Source: Phaeovulum molybdatiresistens
GTDB taxonomy: Bacteria > Pseudomonadota > Alphaproteobacteria > Rhodobacterales > Rhodobacteraceae
Length of the DNA stretch: 35,043 bases
Assembly (NCBI RefSeq): GCF_023544865.1
Contig: NZ_JAMJFX010000026.1
Coordinates: forward strand, 1-35,043
Direction of reading: 5' to 3'
The position numbers and the translations under genes are program-made. The notes beneath the pieces are model-generated. The model was given only the letters and a program-made list of their open reading frames with translations, was not told the origin of the DNA and ran no database searches. Positions within the stretch are counted from its first letter, which is position 1; every line of letters starts with the position of its first letter. This document shows, one piece after another, positions 8,061-15,416 of the stretch.

Positions 8061-8954
8061 TCAGGTTTCAGATGTGTCGATGCAGGACAGGAAGGTCTGC
8101 AGCGGCGGGGTCATTCGTTCGGCATGATAGACGAGCGAGATGTCCGCCCGTGCCGTGGTGCCCGCCAGCGGCTTGTAGGTCACGCCGTCCAGCTGCACGC
8201 AGCTGATGGCCTTTGGCACGATCGCCACGCCCAGCCCCGCCGCAACCAGGCTGACGATCGAGGCGAATTGCGGCGAGCGGAAACGGATGTCCGGCGAAAT
8301 GCCCGCCTCAAGGCAGGCCGCATGCATGGCCGCGGAAAACCCCACATGCGTCGGCAGGTGGGTTGCGATGAACTCGCTGCCCTCCAGGTCCTTCAGCGTG
8401 ATGGTGCTGCGCCCGGCCAGCGGATGGGACGTTGGCAGCGCGGCCCACAGTTCCTCGCGGCACAGCGGCACGGCGATCACGTTTTCGGGCATGTCGGGGA
8501 AAGGCAGGCGGACAATGCCGACATCCAGGTTTCCGGCGGCAATTTCGGGGATCTGGCGATCAAGGTCCATCAGCACCAGTTTCAGATCGACCTGCGCCGC
8601 CTTTTCCCGGAAATTCCGCAGCATCCGCGTCAGCACACCATTATAGGCGGCCGCCCCGATATAGCCGATGGCCAGTTCGCCCAGCTGCCCCTTGCCCGCG
8701 CGCAGCGCCACATCCTCGGCCCGGTGGGCATGGCGCAGAACCGCCCGCGCCTCGGGCAGGATCATCGCACCGGCGGGCGTCAGCGCGACCCTGCGCCGTG
8801 TGCGTTCGAACAGAAGGGTGCCAACAATTTCTTCCATCTGCTGCAATTGCAGTGTCAACTGGGGCTGCGAAATCGACAGCCGCGCCGCGGCACGTCCGAA
8901 GTGAAGCTCTTCGGCCAGGGCGATCAACAATTCGTAGTGTTTCAGCGTAAGCAA
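8061..8954 (-). CDS. LysR-family transcriptional regulator (CatR/PcaQ-like context)
   Basis: About 297 residues from a TTG at 8954. The N-terminal winged helix reads LKHYELLIALAEELHFGRAAARLSISQPQLT, with FERTRRRVALTPAG as the wing. A substrate-binding domain follows (IGYIGAAAYNG, VALCREELWAALPTSHPLAG-like segments, and GLGVAIVPKA near the end). No in-frame ATG lies close to the fold: the nearest ATG, at 9131, would put more than 50 unrelated residues in front and starts inside an insertion-sequence remnant. TTG is therefore the best start although no clear ribosome site precedes it. The element at about 9031 sits only some 75 bases upstream and may have replaced the native promoter. It likely controls the catabolic genes in response to a ring-cleavage product. 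Confidence 0.75.
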   Translation of the reverse strand: MLTLKHYELLIALAEELHFGRAAARLSISQPQLTLQLQQMEEIVGTLLFERTRRRVALTPAGAMILPEARAVLRHAHRAEDVALRAGKGQLGELAIGYIGAAAYNGVLTRMLRNFREKAAQVDLKLVLMDLDRQIPEIAAGNLDVGIVRLPFPDMPENVIAVPLCREELWAALPTSHPLAGRSTITLKDLEGSEFIATHLPTHVGFSAAMHAACLEAGISPDIRFRSPQFASIVSLVAAGLGVAIVPKAISCVQLDGVTYKPLAGTTARADISLVYHAERMTPPLQTFLSCIDTSET

Positions 8955-9030
8955 ATTATTGCCATTTCGTATTGAACTGGCAAATAGATATCGAAAAAAG
9001 ATATGTTTGTCACGCGTATTCCGCGCGCCC

Positions 9031-9611
9031 AAGGGGTCGTGTCGCGAAGTTGGTGGAAATTTGCAGGCGGCGTAATCTCCGGGTGAACATCCACCCACCC
9101 AACCGGCGGCGGCAACCGCCAGGGAGATCACGTCATGAACCAGATTACCGACACTGCGAGCTTTGCGCTACTGGCCGGGGAGGCCGGGTTCGACCCGATC
9201 GAGGGGCGGCTGCGGACCAACGTCCGCGCAACCATCGAAGCGGTTTTCGAGGAAGAGCTTGCCAGCTTTCTTGGTCGCCTCTGCTACGATCGGGGCGACG
9301 GCCCGGCGAAAGGCTATCGCCACGGGCACCGCGAACGGCAACTCACCGGCACCTTCGGGACGGAAACGGTGCGGGTGCCGCGCGCCCGGATCGAGGGCGA
9401 CGCAGGCAAGGTAACGGAATGGCGCTCGAAGGCGCTGCCCCGTTATCTGCGGCTGACAAAGAAGGCCGAGGCCCTGATCGCCGCGGTCTATCTCGCCGGC
9501 ACCAACACGCGGCGCGTGAAGCGGGCGCTGTTCGGGCTGTTTGAGGGAGCTGTTAGCAAGGACGTGGTCAGCCGCGCCTGGCGCAAGGTGAAGGTGGACT
9601 GGGACGCCTGA
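9031..9611 (+). mobile_element. Truncated IS256-family insertion sequence
   Basis: The left end seems to lie near 9031, where the GGGGTCGTGTCGCGAAG... stretch resembles an IS256-type terminus. The transposase gene starts at 9135 and stops at 9611, at well under half of the usual length. No matching right terminus is seen in the next 200 bases. The element was therefore cut by deletion or by another insertion and should not transpose by itself. Confidence 0.6.
9135..9611 (+). pseudogene. IS256-family (mutator-type) transposase, N-terminal fragment
   Basis: 158 residues versus about 400 in intact members. LRTNVRATIEAVFEEELASFLG, GYRHGHRERQLTGTFG and the segment TVRVPRARI followed by LPRYLRLTKKAEALIAAVYLAGTNTRRV are the standard N-terminal features of IS256/MULE transposases. 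The frame ends in ...VKVDWDA-stop, just where intact relatives continue towards the first catalytic Asp, so the whole DDE domain is missing. The downstream sequence does not continue the protein in another frame, so this is a truncation rather than a simple nonsense mutation. A good ribosome site (CAGGGAGATCACGTC) precedes the ATG. Confidence 0.8.
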
Positions 9612-9660
9612 GCAGAACGAGGCGGTGGTTGTTCTGGGTCGGATACGTCATGGGATACAT
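9610..9660 (-). pseudogene. Possible N-terminal stump of an unknown gene
   Basis: On the minus strand an ATG at 9660 is preceded by AAAGGA with 6-base spacing and encodes MYPMTYPTQNNHRLVLL. It then runs directly into the reverse complement of the truncated transposase at about 9610. The strong ribosome site suggests a real gene whose remainder was lost at the insertion-sequence junction. A second in-frame ATG at about 9732 with GAGGGGG upstream is an alternative start. Function unknown. Confidence 0.3.
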
Positions 9661-9806
9661 CGGATGTCCTTTCGATGCAGGTTGGGGGGAGAGGAGGGCA
9701 GGGTGGTCGCCCGGCTTTCTGGGGGTGCTCATCACATCCCCCTCATGCGGCTGCCGAAGCTCGGTCCGGGTGGCGCGCAACCGCAAGCCGCCACCCGGAG
9801 CGATCT

Positions 9807-10265
9807 TCAGGCCCGCCCTTGCGCGCAGCGGACGGCGTCCCGGATCCGCCGGCGCAGGGCCTGCAGCCGGTTCATCGCCTCCGGCGTCAGCCAGCCGAGC
9901 ACCGGCGCGCCGACATCCGGGCTGCGGGCAAAGCGGCTGTTGCGATCTGAGACGATGAGCCGTTTCGCCCCGAGGAAGACGGTCGGTCCGGTCAAGACGC
10001 CGCCCTGCATTGCCGCCGAAGGGGTTATTTTCAGATCGAAGGGTCCGCGCCGGCGGCCGGGCAGCTGGGAGATGCCGGGGGCGAGCGTCACGAAGCGCTT
10101 CCCGGCGTGGAAGGCGACCTCAAGAACGAGGCAAGGCCGGGCCGTGTCGGGGCCAACTTCCATCGGGAAGCGAAAGGCCACAATCGCGCCGGGGCGCGGC
10201 TCTCGGGTCGGGCGCGCGCCGGAACGCGTGTCTGCGCCGCCGCGCGGGTCGGTGGTGTCGAGCAT
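9807..10265 (-). CDS. Conserved-looking hypothetical protein, possibly PemK/MazF-like fold
   Basis: 152 residues. The ATG has a good TGGAG site 6 bases upstream. After a Pro/Arg-rich N-terminus of about 25 residues, RPGAIVAFRFPMEVGPDTARPCLVLEV is reminiscent of the first strands of PemK/MazF toxins (P-G-x-I-V-x-x-x-F-P ... R-P-x-L-V-L). The remainder, with KRFVTLAPGI and RLIVSDRNSRFA, does not closely match a toxin, and no antitoxin gene is evident beside it. Codon use looks like that of the neighbours. It sits among plasmid-like remnants between an insertion sequence and the FUSC gene. It might equally be an uncharacterised plasmid-borne protein with an SH3-like barrel. Confidence 0.55.
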   Translation of the reverse strand: MLDTTDPRGGADTRSGARPTREPRPGAIVAFRFPMEVGPDTARPCLVLEVAFHAGKRFVTLAPGISQLPGRRRGPFDLKITPSAAMQGGVLTGPTVFLGAKRLIVSDRNSRFARSPDVGAPVLGWLTPEAMNRLQALRRRIRDAVRCAQGRA

Positions 10266-10564
10266 GGAAAACTCCAGGGTTGAGAGGAAACGACCCGCAA
10301 CCCCGAATTCACCAGTGTCGGGGTCTTCGCCTTCGGTCGCGCGTCATCCGGCGCGCGCGCGAAGGCGAAGAGGCCCGATCAGGTTTTGTCTCGCAGTCCT
10401 GACAGGCTCCTGCGGGAGGGCCGGGAAAACCGGCCGCAACGTGGGAGAGGGTGCCCCTGTCGGTGGCTCCACCACCACCTCCGCAGGCGGCATCGGGGCC
10501 GCTGGGTAGAAGGCTACTCGCGGGGCAAGACGTGCAGAACCCGGTCCCTTGCCCGGCTCAGCGT

Positions 10565-10885
10565 CTAAGCGGCCGGGCGGCGCGCCTTCGGGGTCCTGTT
10601 TTTGGCGCCTGAAGGCCCCCGGGGCCGCTGCGGCCCGCGTGCGCTGGCGGGACTGCTGGTCGACGGGCAGCAATCGGCCTCTCCGAACGCGGCATCGTAG
10701 ATCTCGATCAGCTCGCTCTTCGAGATCGAAGGGTTGCCAGCGGTCAGATATTTCACTTGGTCGAAATCAAGGGCCCGAAGGCGGCGCTCCAGTTCCGCGG
10801 GGCTGATCCGCGTGGCCTGGAAGAAAATATGCCGACAGCAGAGGCGTGCTGCAGCGATGCAACGGACCAGAAAACAGTTGCTCAA
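10565..10885 (-). CDS. Hypothetical protein, possibly a 5'-altered fragment
   Basis: 106 residues if the ATG at 10885 is used. The middle, SPAELERRLRALDFDQVKYLTAGNPSISKSELIEIYDAAFGEA, reads like real helical protein sequence. The first 24 residues are Cys-rich and unconvincing, and the last 30 are Pro/Arg/Ala-rich. The true N-terminus may have been replaced by rearrangement near 10820. No family was recognised. It may belong with the hypothetical gene at 9807-10265 as part of a plasmid-type segment. Confidence 0.35.
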   Translation of the reverse strand: MSNCFLVRCIAAARLCCRHIFFQATRISPAELERRLRALDFDQVKYLTAGNPSISKSELIEIYDAAFGEADCCPSTSSPASARGPQRPRGPSGAKNRTPKARRPAA

Positions 10886-10996
10886 GGCCGGGTATGTGAG
10901 CGGATTTCTGACCGCACCCTTGTTCGTGATCTGATGCAGCTAAAGCGGCAAGGAGTTGAATACGGCGAGGAATTCCAAGCCTATCTCGGATCCTGA
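10820..10996 (+). other. Open frame, possible 3' remnant of an unknown gene
   Basis: An open plus-strand frame ends at TGA 10994-10996 with ISDRTLVRDLMQLKRQGVEYGEEFQAYLG, which looks protein-like (amphipathic helix, balanced charge). It overlaps the convergent FUSC stop by 16 bases. No start or family is recognisable, and its 5' part overlaps the opposite-strand hypothetical gene. It may be the tail of a gene broken by rearrangement. Confidence 0.25.
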
Positions 10997-12108
10997 TTGG
11001 CCTCGCGCATCTCAGCCAGAATCCTGCGATCGTCAAGGGTGGACAGCAGCAGCGTCACCGCGATCCCAATGCCCGCGCCCAGAAGCGTGTCGAGCGCGCG
11101 TTCCGGTGCCATGGCAGGTCCCGCGCCATGCGGTGCCGCCAGATGGGTCATCAGCAAGGCCATCGGGGTCACGAGCATCTGTCCGAAGGCATAGTTGAAG
11201 CCGATGACGATTTCGGTGGCAATCTGCAACAGCACGATAGAACCGATCACCGTCCAGACGCCTGGGTCCTGCACAAGCACGATCCAGGCCAGCACTGCGC
11301 CCACCACCGTGCCGGCCATCCGCTGCAAGGCACGGTTCATCGAGATGTGCAGATGTGTCCCTTGCATCACAGCCAGTGCACCCATCGCCGCCCAGGCCGG
11401 GTGATCCGCGCCGAACCCCTGGCTGAGAAACATGGCGATGCCAGCGCCGATCATGCTGCGCAGCCCCGCCATCAGCGGCGAGCTTAGCGGCCGGTCGGGT
11501 TCGACCGGCAGGGGCCGGGCGGGCGAGGGGACATGGCGTAGCGCCTCGCTTGCCGCACAGATCGCCCAAGCCAGCCCCGCGACCACGCCAGTTGCCAGAA
11601 CCCGCCCGGCCAGATCCGCTCCGCTCAGGCCCGGCGCCGCCATCGAGGCACCCGCGGCAAAGACGAAGATCAGCGGTCCCGGCGCGCCGAAACGACCGGT
11701 CACGCTGACAAACAGGAAGATGCCGCAGGACATCGCGAGGAGTATTAGTTGGGACACATAGCTGGCCCCTGCCCAGGCCGCCCCCGATATTGCTGCTACC
11801 GCGAATACCTGCCAAATCGCGCAATGCAGCACGATACGTTGTCGGGTTTGCGTCGGCGCGAAGCGCCCGAAGAGCGCCGGGAGCGCTCCTAGCGCGGCAA
11901 ATCCGATCAGCTCCGGCCAGGGAGATACCCAGAAGAGCGGCAAAGCGATAGCGCCCGCCAGCGCCGCCTGAAATCCTGCCAGCGCCGAATTGCGCAAAGA
12001 GGGTTGGGCCGAGACCACCAGGCTGTCTCGCCATTGGTCGCGATGCAGCAGATGGCGCGCGGCCTCGCGGCGGGTTGGGCCCTGCGGCTGATCGCGATCG
12101 CACCTCAT
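10981..12108 (-). CDS. FUSC-family inner-membrane protein (aromatic acid exporter-like)
   Basis: About 375 residues from the ATG at 12108 (an ATG at 12192 would add 28 polar residues). Two blocks of hydrophobic segments are visible: roughly five between residues 40 and 175, then, after a short polar linker, GLRSMIGAGIAMFLSQGFGADHPAWAAMGALAVMQG and RMAGTVVGAVLAW, the characteristic FUSC/aromatic-acid-exporter repeat with a following NYAFGQMLVTPMAL. Family members form the inner-membrane part of efflux systems for aromatic acids such as fusaric acid or p-hydroxybenzoate. No membrane-fusion partner (AaeA-type) is adjacent. It lies downstream of the MarR and TRIC genes on the same strand. Confidence 0.75.
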   Translation of the reverse strand: MRCDRDQPQGPTRREAARHLLHRDQWRDSLVVSAQPSLRNSALAGFQAALAGAIALPLFWVSPWPELIGFAALGALPALFGRFAPTQTRQRIVLHCAIWQVFAVAAISGAAWAGASYVSQLILLAMSCGIFLFVSVTGRFGAPGPLIFVFAAGASMAAPGLSGADLAGRVLATGVVAGLAWAICAASEALRHVPSPARPLPVEPDRPLSSPLMAGLRSMIGAGIAMFLSQGFGADHPAWAAMGALAVMQGTHLHISMNRALQRMAGTVVGAVLAWIVLVQDPGVWTVIGSIVLLQIATEIVIGFNYAFGQMLVTPMALLMTHLAAPHGAGPAMAPERALDTLLGAGIGIAVTLLLSTLDDRRILAEMREANQDPR

Positions 12109-12355
12109 CGCCGGTTTGCCCCGTGCATGGTGACTCCTTGAATGGCGGTATTTGAAAAGTTCCGGGCAAGGGGCATGTTTGGCAAGCTGCATGGCATCAT
12201 GCAGTGGAGCCGGATCCCCGCAGTCCCAAATCGCGCCGCCTGTTCAGCAGAATTGGATGACGGACAAATCATTCCAGCCCCACTTTGACACATCGATGCC
12301 GTCGGGGGGTGCCATTTTTGAGGCAACAGGCCGCGCGAATGGTGCCATCAAGGCG

Positions 12356-12994
12356 TCATGGGGAATCTGGTGGGCGTCCTGGGCGCGGATGGTAGCGCGG
12401 GAGGGTCCAGCCCAACGCCAGAGCACCGGCGCGCAATCCGAACGCCACGAAGCCGCCCGCGAAGGCCGCCAGAAGCACTTGCACATCCATCAGGCGCAAC
12501 CCGACATACACGGCCGCCCCCGCGACGGCCGCAGAGACATAGATTTCTTCTCGCGTGACGGCATTCGGCTCACCGGCCAGAACATCACGCAGGATACCGC
12601 CAAGCGTGGCGGTCATCGCCCCGGTCAAGATCGCCACGATCGGAGAGCCAGTCAAAAGGAAGCCCTTGTGGGCGCCAAAGACGGCAAACAAGGCAAGTGC
12701 GCAGGCATCCAGCCATAACAAAACCTTGTATCGGGATTCGAGGAAATGCGCCGTGCCATAGACGAACACCGCCGTTGCAATGCAGATGGCCAGGTAGAGC
12801 GGTTGATCGACCCAGAAGACCGGCTGGTTCAGGACAACGTCGCGCACCGATCCACCACCGATTCCGGTCAGATTGGCGAGGAAGATGAAGCCCATGATGT
12901 CGAGTTGCCGACGCGATGCGGTCAACGCGCCCGTCGCGGCAAACAGCACGACGCCGATATAATCGAACAGAATCAAATATTGGGTCATCGGCAT
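12356..12994 (-). CDS. TRIC-family cation channel (YicG/UPF0126-like)
   Basis: About 212 residues with seven hydrophobic segments arranged as an inverted repeat, typical of prokaryotic trimeric intracellular cation channels. LFDYIGVVLFAATGALTASRRQLDIMGF then TGIGGGSVRDVVLNQPVFW is the first repeat, and LDACALALFAVFGAHKGF then TATLGGILRDVLAGEPNAV is the second. The paired G-G-x-x-R-D motifs are diagnostic. The ATG at 12994 (or 12988) fits family N-termini; a TTG at 13051 overlapping the MarR stop would add 19 residues. The C-terminus ends in a Pro/Arg-rich tail. The physiological role of bacterial members is not settled; potassium permeation has been shown for some. Confidence 0.85.
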   Translation of the reverse strand: MPMTQYLILFDYIGVVLFAATGALTASRRQLDIMGFIFLANLTGIGGGSVRDVVLNQPVFWVDQPLYLAICIATAVFVYGTAHFLESRYKVLLWLDACALALFAVFGAHKGFLLTGSPIVAILTGAMTATLGGILRDVLAGEPNAVTREEIYVSAAVAGAAVYVGLRLMDVQVLLAAFAGGFVAFGLRAGALALGWTLPRYHPRPGRPPDSP

Positions 12995-13047
12995 GTCATC
13001 CGGCTTTCGGGCCATCGGTTCGCGTGGCCTGCACGTGTTGTTTCGGG

Positions 13048-13536
13048 TCAATGGCCATCACAGGATTTCTCCCAATCGGCCAGGGCGTCGCTGTAAGCGT
13101 TTGAGTGAACCCAGTCCAAGAGGCCTCCGAGCTGCGCCTCGAAAGCCGAGCGCTGTTCCGCCGTGAAGGCCTGAAACAGGATGTTTTCCAGGCCGTCGGC
13201 CAGCGACCTTGCGCGGTTGCGCAACGCGCTGCCCGCTGCCGTGCAATAAAGCGCGAAACGGCGCGCGTCGCAGCTGTCGTTCACCCGTTCCAGAAGCCCG
13301 GCCTTCACGAGGCTTTGGATCAGTCGTGACGTCTTTGACCGCTCGAGATGTGCGAGCTTGTTCAACTCCACGAAGGTAATGCCGGGGTTGTCGTCTACCA
13401 GCCGCAATATTCTGATTTCAAGGATCGACAGGCCTGTCTTGTCGCGAAAGATGTGATCGTTGGCTTCGATGGTCATTTTCGTCAACAGGTTCAACCGATA
13501 GGTGATCCTGTCCGAGTCTTTCGTCAAAGTCGACAT
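13048..13536 (-). CDS. MarR-family transcriptional regulator
   Basis: 162 residues. The winged helix-turn-helix spans about 35-105: LSILEIRILRLVDDNPGITFVELNKLAHLERSKTSRLIQSLVKAGLLERVNDSCDARRFALYCTAAG, the classic D-x-R-x-x-x-L-x-L-T wing in slightly altered form. The ATG at 13536 has GGACGGAG upstream. The gene is divergent from the NorB-like pump and lies before the TRIC and FUSC genes. MarR proteins usually repress an adjacent transporter and release DNA on binding a phenolic or other small ligand. A perfect inverted repeat at 13735-13749 in the divergent spacer is the best operator candidate. Confidence 0.85.
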   Translation of the reverse strand: MSTLTKDSDRITYRLNLLTKMTIEANDHIFRDKTGLSILEIRILRLVDDNPGITFVELNKLAHLERSKTSRLIQSLVKAGLLERVNDSCDARRFALYCTAAGSALRNRARSLADGLENILFQAFTAEQRSAFEAQLGGLLDWVHSNAYSDALADWEKSCDGH

Positions 13537-13734
13537 TCGTCGCTCCGTCCTTTCCTGTGGCTCGGGCTTGATGGGACGACCTCTGCTGCCGCAGGCGGAC
13601 ATCGATTCGTGGTCGGAAAGTCGCGCATATCGGTGCCTGTGAACAACTATGAAACAAACGGTCCCTGCGAAAGTTTGATGCGCCGGCGTCGCCCCCGAAG
13701 CCGTCTTCAACCAATATCACAAAAAGGTTTCATG

Positions 13735-13749
13735 TTGCAACGGTTGCAA
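13735..13749. promoter_or_regulatory. Perfect 7-1-7 inverted repeat, candidate MarR operator
   Basis: TTGCAACGGTTGCAA is a perfect palindrome with one central base, located in the spacer between the MarR gene and the divergent efflux pump. Its size and symmetry fit MarR-family operators, which commonly lie in such spacers. The assignment to this regulator is by position only. Confidence 0.5.
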
Positions 13750-13770
13750 ATGACAATATTTTTGATTTGA

Positions 13771-13784
13771 TTGACGTAGATCAA
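13771..13784. promoter_or_regulatory. FNR/FnrL-type box (one mismatch)
   Basis: TTGACGTAGATCAA fits TTGAT-N4-ATCAA with one change in the left half-site. If bound as a class II activator site it would place transcription initiation near 13819. That supports translation of the pump from the ATG at 13898 rather than from the in-frame ATGs at 13784 or 13799. Two perfect copies of the motif occur elsewhere in the window. Confidence 0.5.
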
Positions 13785-13897
13785 TGTTAAGGGTGAAGAT
13801 GTCGTTCACGCCAAACGCACAAAACCTATTCGCCACTTCGGAAGGCCGGGGGCTGAATGGCCCGCCCGGACCGACTGACCCTATCGGGATCAAGCAA

Positions 13898-15358
13898 ATG
13901 TCTGACACATCGTCGACCACCTACCAAGGGAACGACAAGCTTCTCTTCGGTATCATCCTGGGCGTTCTGGCCTTCTGGCTGTTCGCCCAGACCACACTCA
14001 ACATCTCTCCCACGATGGCGGCTGACCTCGGGCTTGAGCAAAGCGTCATGAATATCGCGGTCTCGATCACCGCGCTTTTCTCGGGGATCTTTATCGTCGT
14101 CATGGGCGGGCTCGCTGACCGTATCGGTCGTGTCAAGGTCGTCTTGTGGGGCTTCATTTTCAGCATCATTGGCTCTCTGCTGGTCGGCTTGGCCCCAAGC
14201 GGCGCGATGGGATCGGTGTTCCTGATGCTCGGCCGGATCTTTCAGGGCTTTTCGGGTGCGTTCATCATGCCGGCTTCGCTGGCGCTGGTGAAAACCTACT
14301 GGGACGGGGCAGGCCGTCAACGCGCCGTTTCGCTGTGGTCCATGGGGTCGTGGGGCGGCTCGGGCTTTGCCGCGCTTTTTGGTGGCCTCATGGCTCAGAA
14401 CGTCGGATGGCGCTATATTTTCATCATCTCTGCGGTCGTGTCGCTGGTGGGCATGCTGATGGTGCGCGGAACGCCCGAAAGTAAAGCCGAGACCAAGGGG
14501 TCCTTCAAGTTTGATGGCAAGGGCGTGGCCTTCTTCATGATTGCCATGGTTGCCCTGCAGGTTGTCGCAACCCAGGGTTCCAAGATCGGCTGGTCGAGCC
14601 CGCTGACCCTTGGCCTCGCAGCTGTCGCCGTGGTTTTTGGCTGGCTGTTCATCCGCACCGAGAACTCGGTCGCCAATCCGTTCGTGAACTTCACGCTGTT
14701 CAAGAACACCACCTACACGGGCGCAACGATCTCGAACTTTCTGCTGAATGGCACCGCCGGGATGCTGATCGTCTCAATGCTTCTGCTGCAACTTGGCGGC
14801 AACCTCTCGGCCCAACAGGCCGGCCTGCTGACCATCGGTTATGCAATCACGATCGTTCTCTTCATCCGCGTCGGGGAAAAGCTGTTGCAGCGGTTTGGCG
14901 CTCGTAAACCGATGATCTGGGGTAGTTTGATCGTGGGCCTGTCCATCGCGCTGCTGCTGCCGACGGAAACCATGCTGGGCACCTATAAGATGCTCGCAAT
15001 TGTCTCCTACGCCGTCTTTGGTCTGGGCTTGGGTTTCTACGCCACGCCTTCGACGGACGCAGCCCTGTCCAACCTTCCCGCCGATCAGGCTGGTGCCGGG
15101 GCGGGCATCTACAAGATGGCCTCGTCGCTGGGTGCGTCCTTCGGGGTTGCGATCTCGGCCGCGATCTTCACCGCGCTGAGCGCCGGCGACAACATTCTCT
15201 GGCTCGAAGGCGTGATCACCTTTGTCGGACGTCAGGACAACGTTGCCATCCGCCAGGCGGCAATGATTGCGCTGCTGTTCAACCTGATACTGGTCGGTGT
15301 CGCCATCATGTCGATCATGCTGACGGTTCCCAAAGGCAAACCTGAAGAGCGTGCTTGA
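13898..15358 (+). CDS. NorB-like MFS multidrug efflux pump (DHA2, 14-TM)
   Basis: 486 residues with about 14 hydrophobic segments, the size of DHA2 pumps. It tracks the staphylococcal quinolone pump NorB over long stretches: GNDKLLFGIILGVLAFWLFAQ near the N-terminus, VNIAVSITALFSG-like MNIAVSITALFSG, GGLADRIGRVK (motif A), LGRIFQGFSGAFIMPASLALVK (motif C-like), SWGGSGF, TYTGATISNFLLNGTAG, and GLGLGFYATPSTDAALSNLP. Proton-driven export of drugs or toxic amphiphiles across the inner membrane is the family role; the substrate is unknown. It is divergent from the MarR gene and 58 bases upstream of the M20 hydrolase, probably cotranscribed. In-frame upstream ATGs at 13784 and 13799 are rejected because the first overlaps the FNR-like box. 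Confidence 0.8.
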   Translation: MSDTSSTTYQGNDKLLFGIILGVLAFWLFAQTTLNISPTMAADLGLEQSVMNIAVSITALFSGIFIVVMGGLADRIGRVKVVLWGFIFSIIGSLLVGLAPSGAMGSVFLMLGRIFQGFSGAFIMPASLALVKTYWDGAGRQRAVSLWSMGSWGGSGFAALFGGLMAQNVGWRYIFIISAVVSLVGMLMVRGTPESKAETKGSFKFDGKGVAFFMIAMVALQVVATQGSKIGWSSPLTLGLAAVAVVFGWLFIRTENSVANPFVNFTLFKNTTYTGATISNFLLNGTAGMLIVSMLLLQLGGNLSAQQAGLLTIGYAITIVLFIRVGEKLLQRFGARKPMIWGSLIVGLSIALLLPTETMLGTYKMLAIVSYAVFGLGLGFYATPSTDAALSNLPADQAGAGAGIYKMASSLGASFGVAISAAIFTALSAGDNILWLEGVITFVGRQDNVAIRQAAMIALLFNLILVGVAIMSIMLTVPKGKPEERA

Positions 15359-15416
15359 CCCCTTCGGCCGTCGGCGGGAATGCCGGCGGCCCCACCCTAA
15401 AACTGGAGAACTCGAC

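Noticed and set aside
9625..10509. A 294-codon plus-strand open frame
   Set aside because: It is Arg/Pro/Ser-rich and antisense to the better-supported 152-residue gene, which has a good ribosome site.
13784..13897. Upstream in-frame ATGs for the NorB-like pump
   Set aside because: The first overlaps the FNR-like box, and the added residues do not resemble family N-termini, which begin near the GNDKLLFGI segment.
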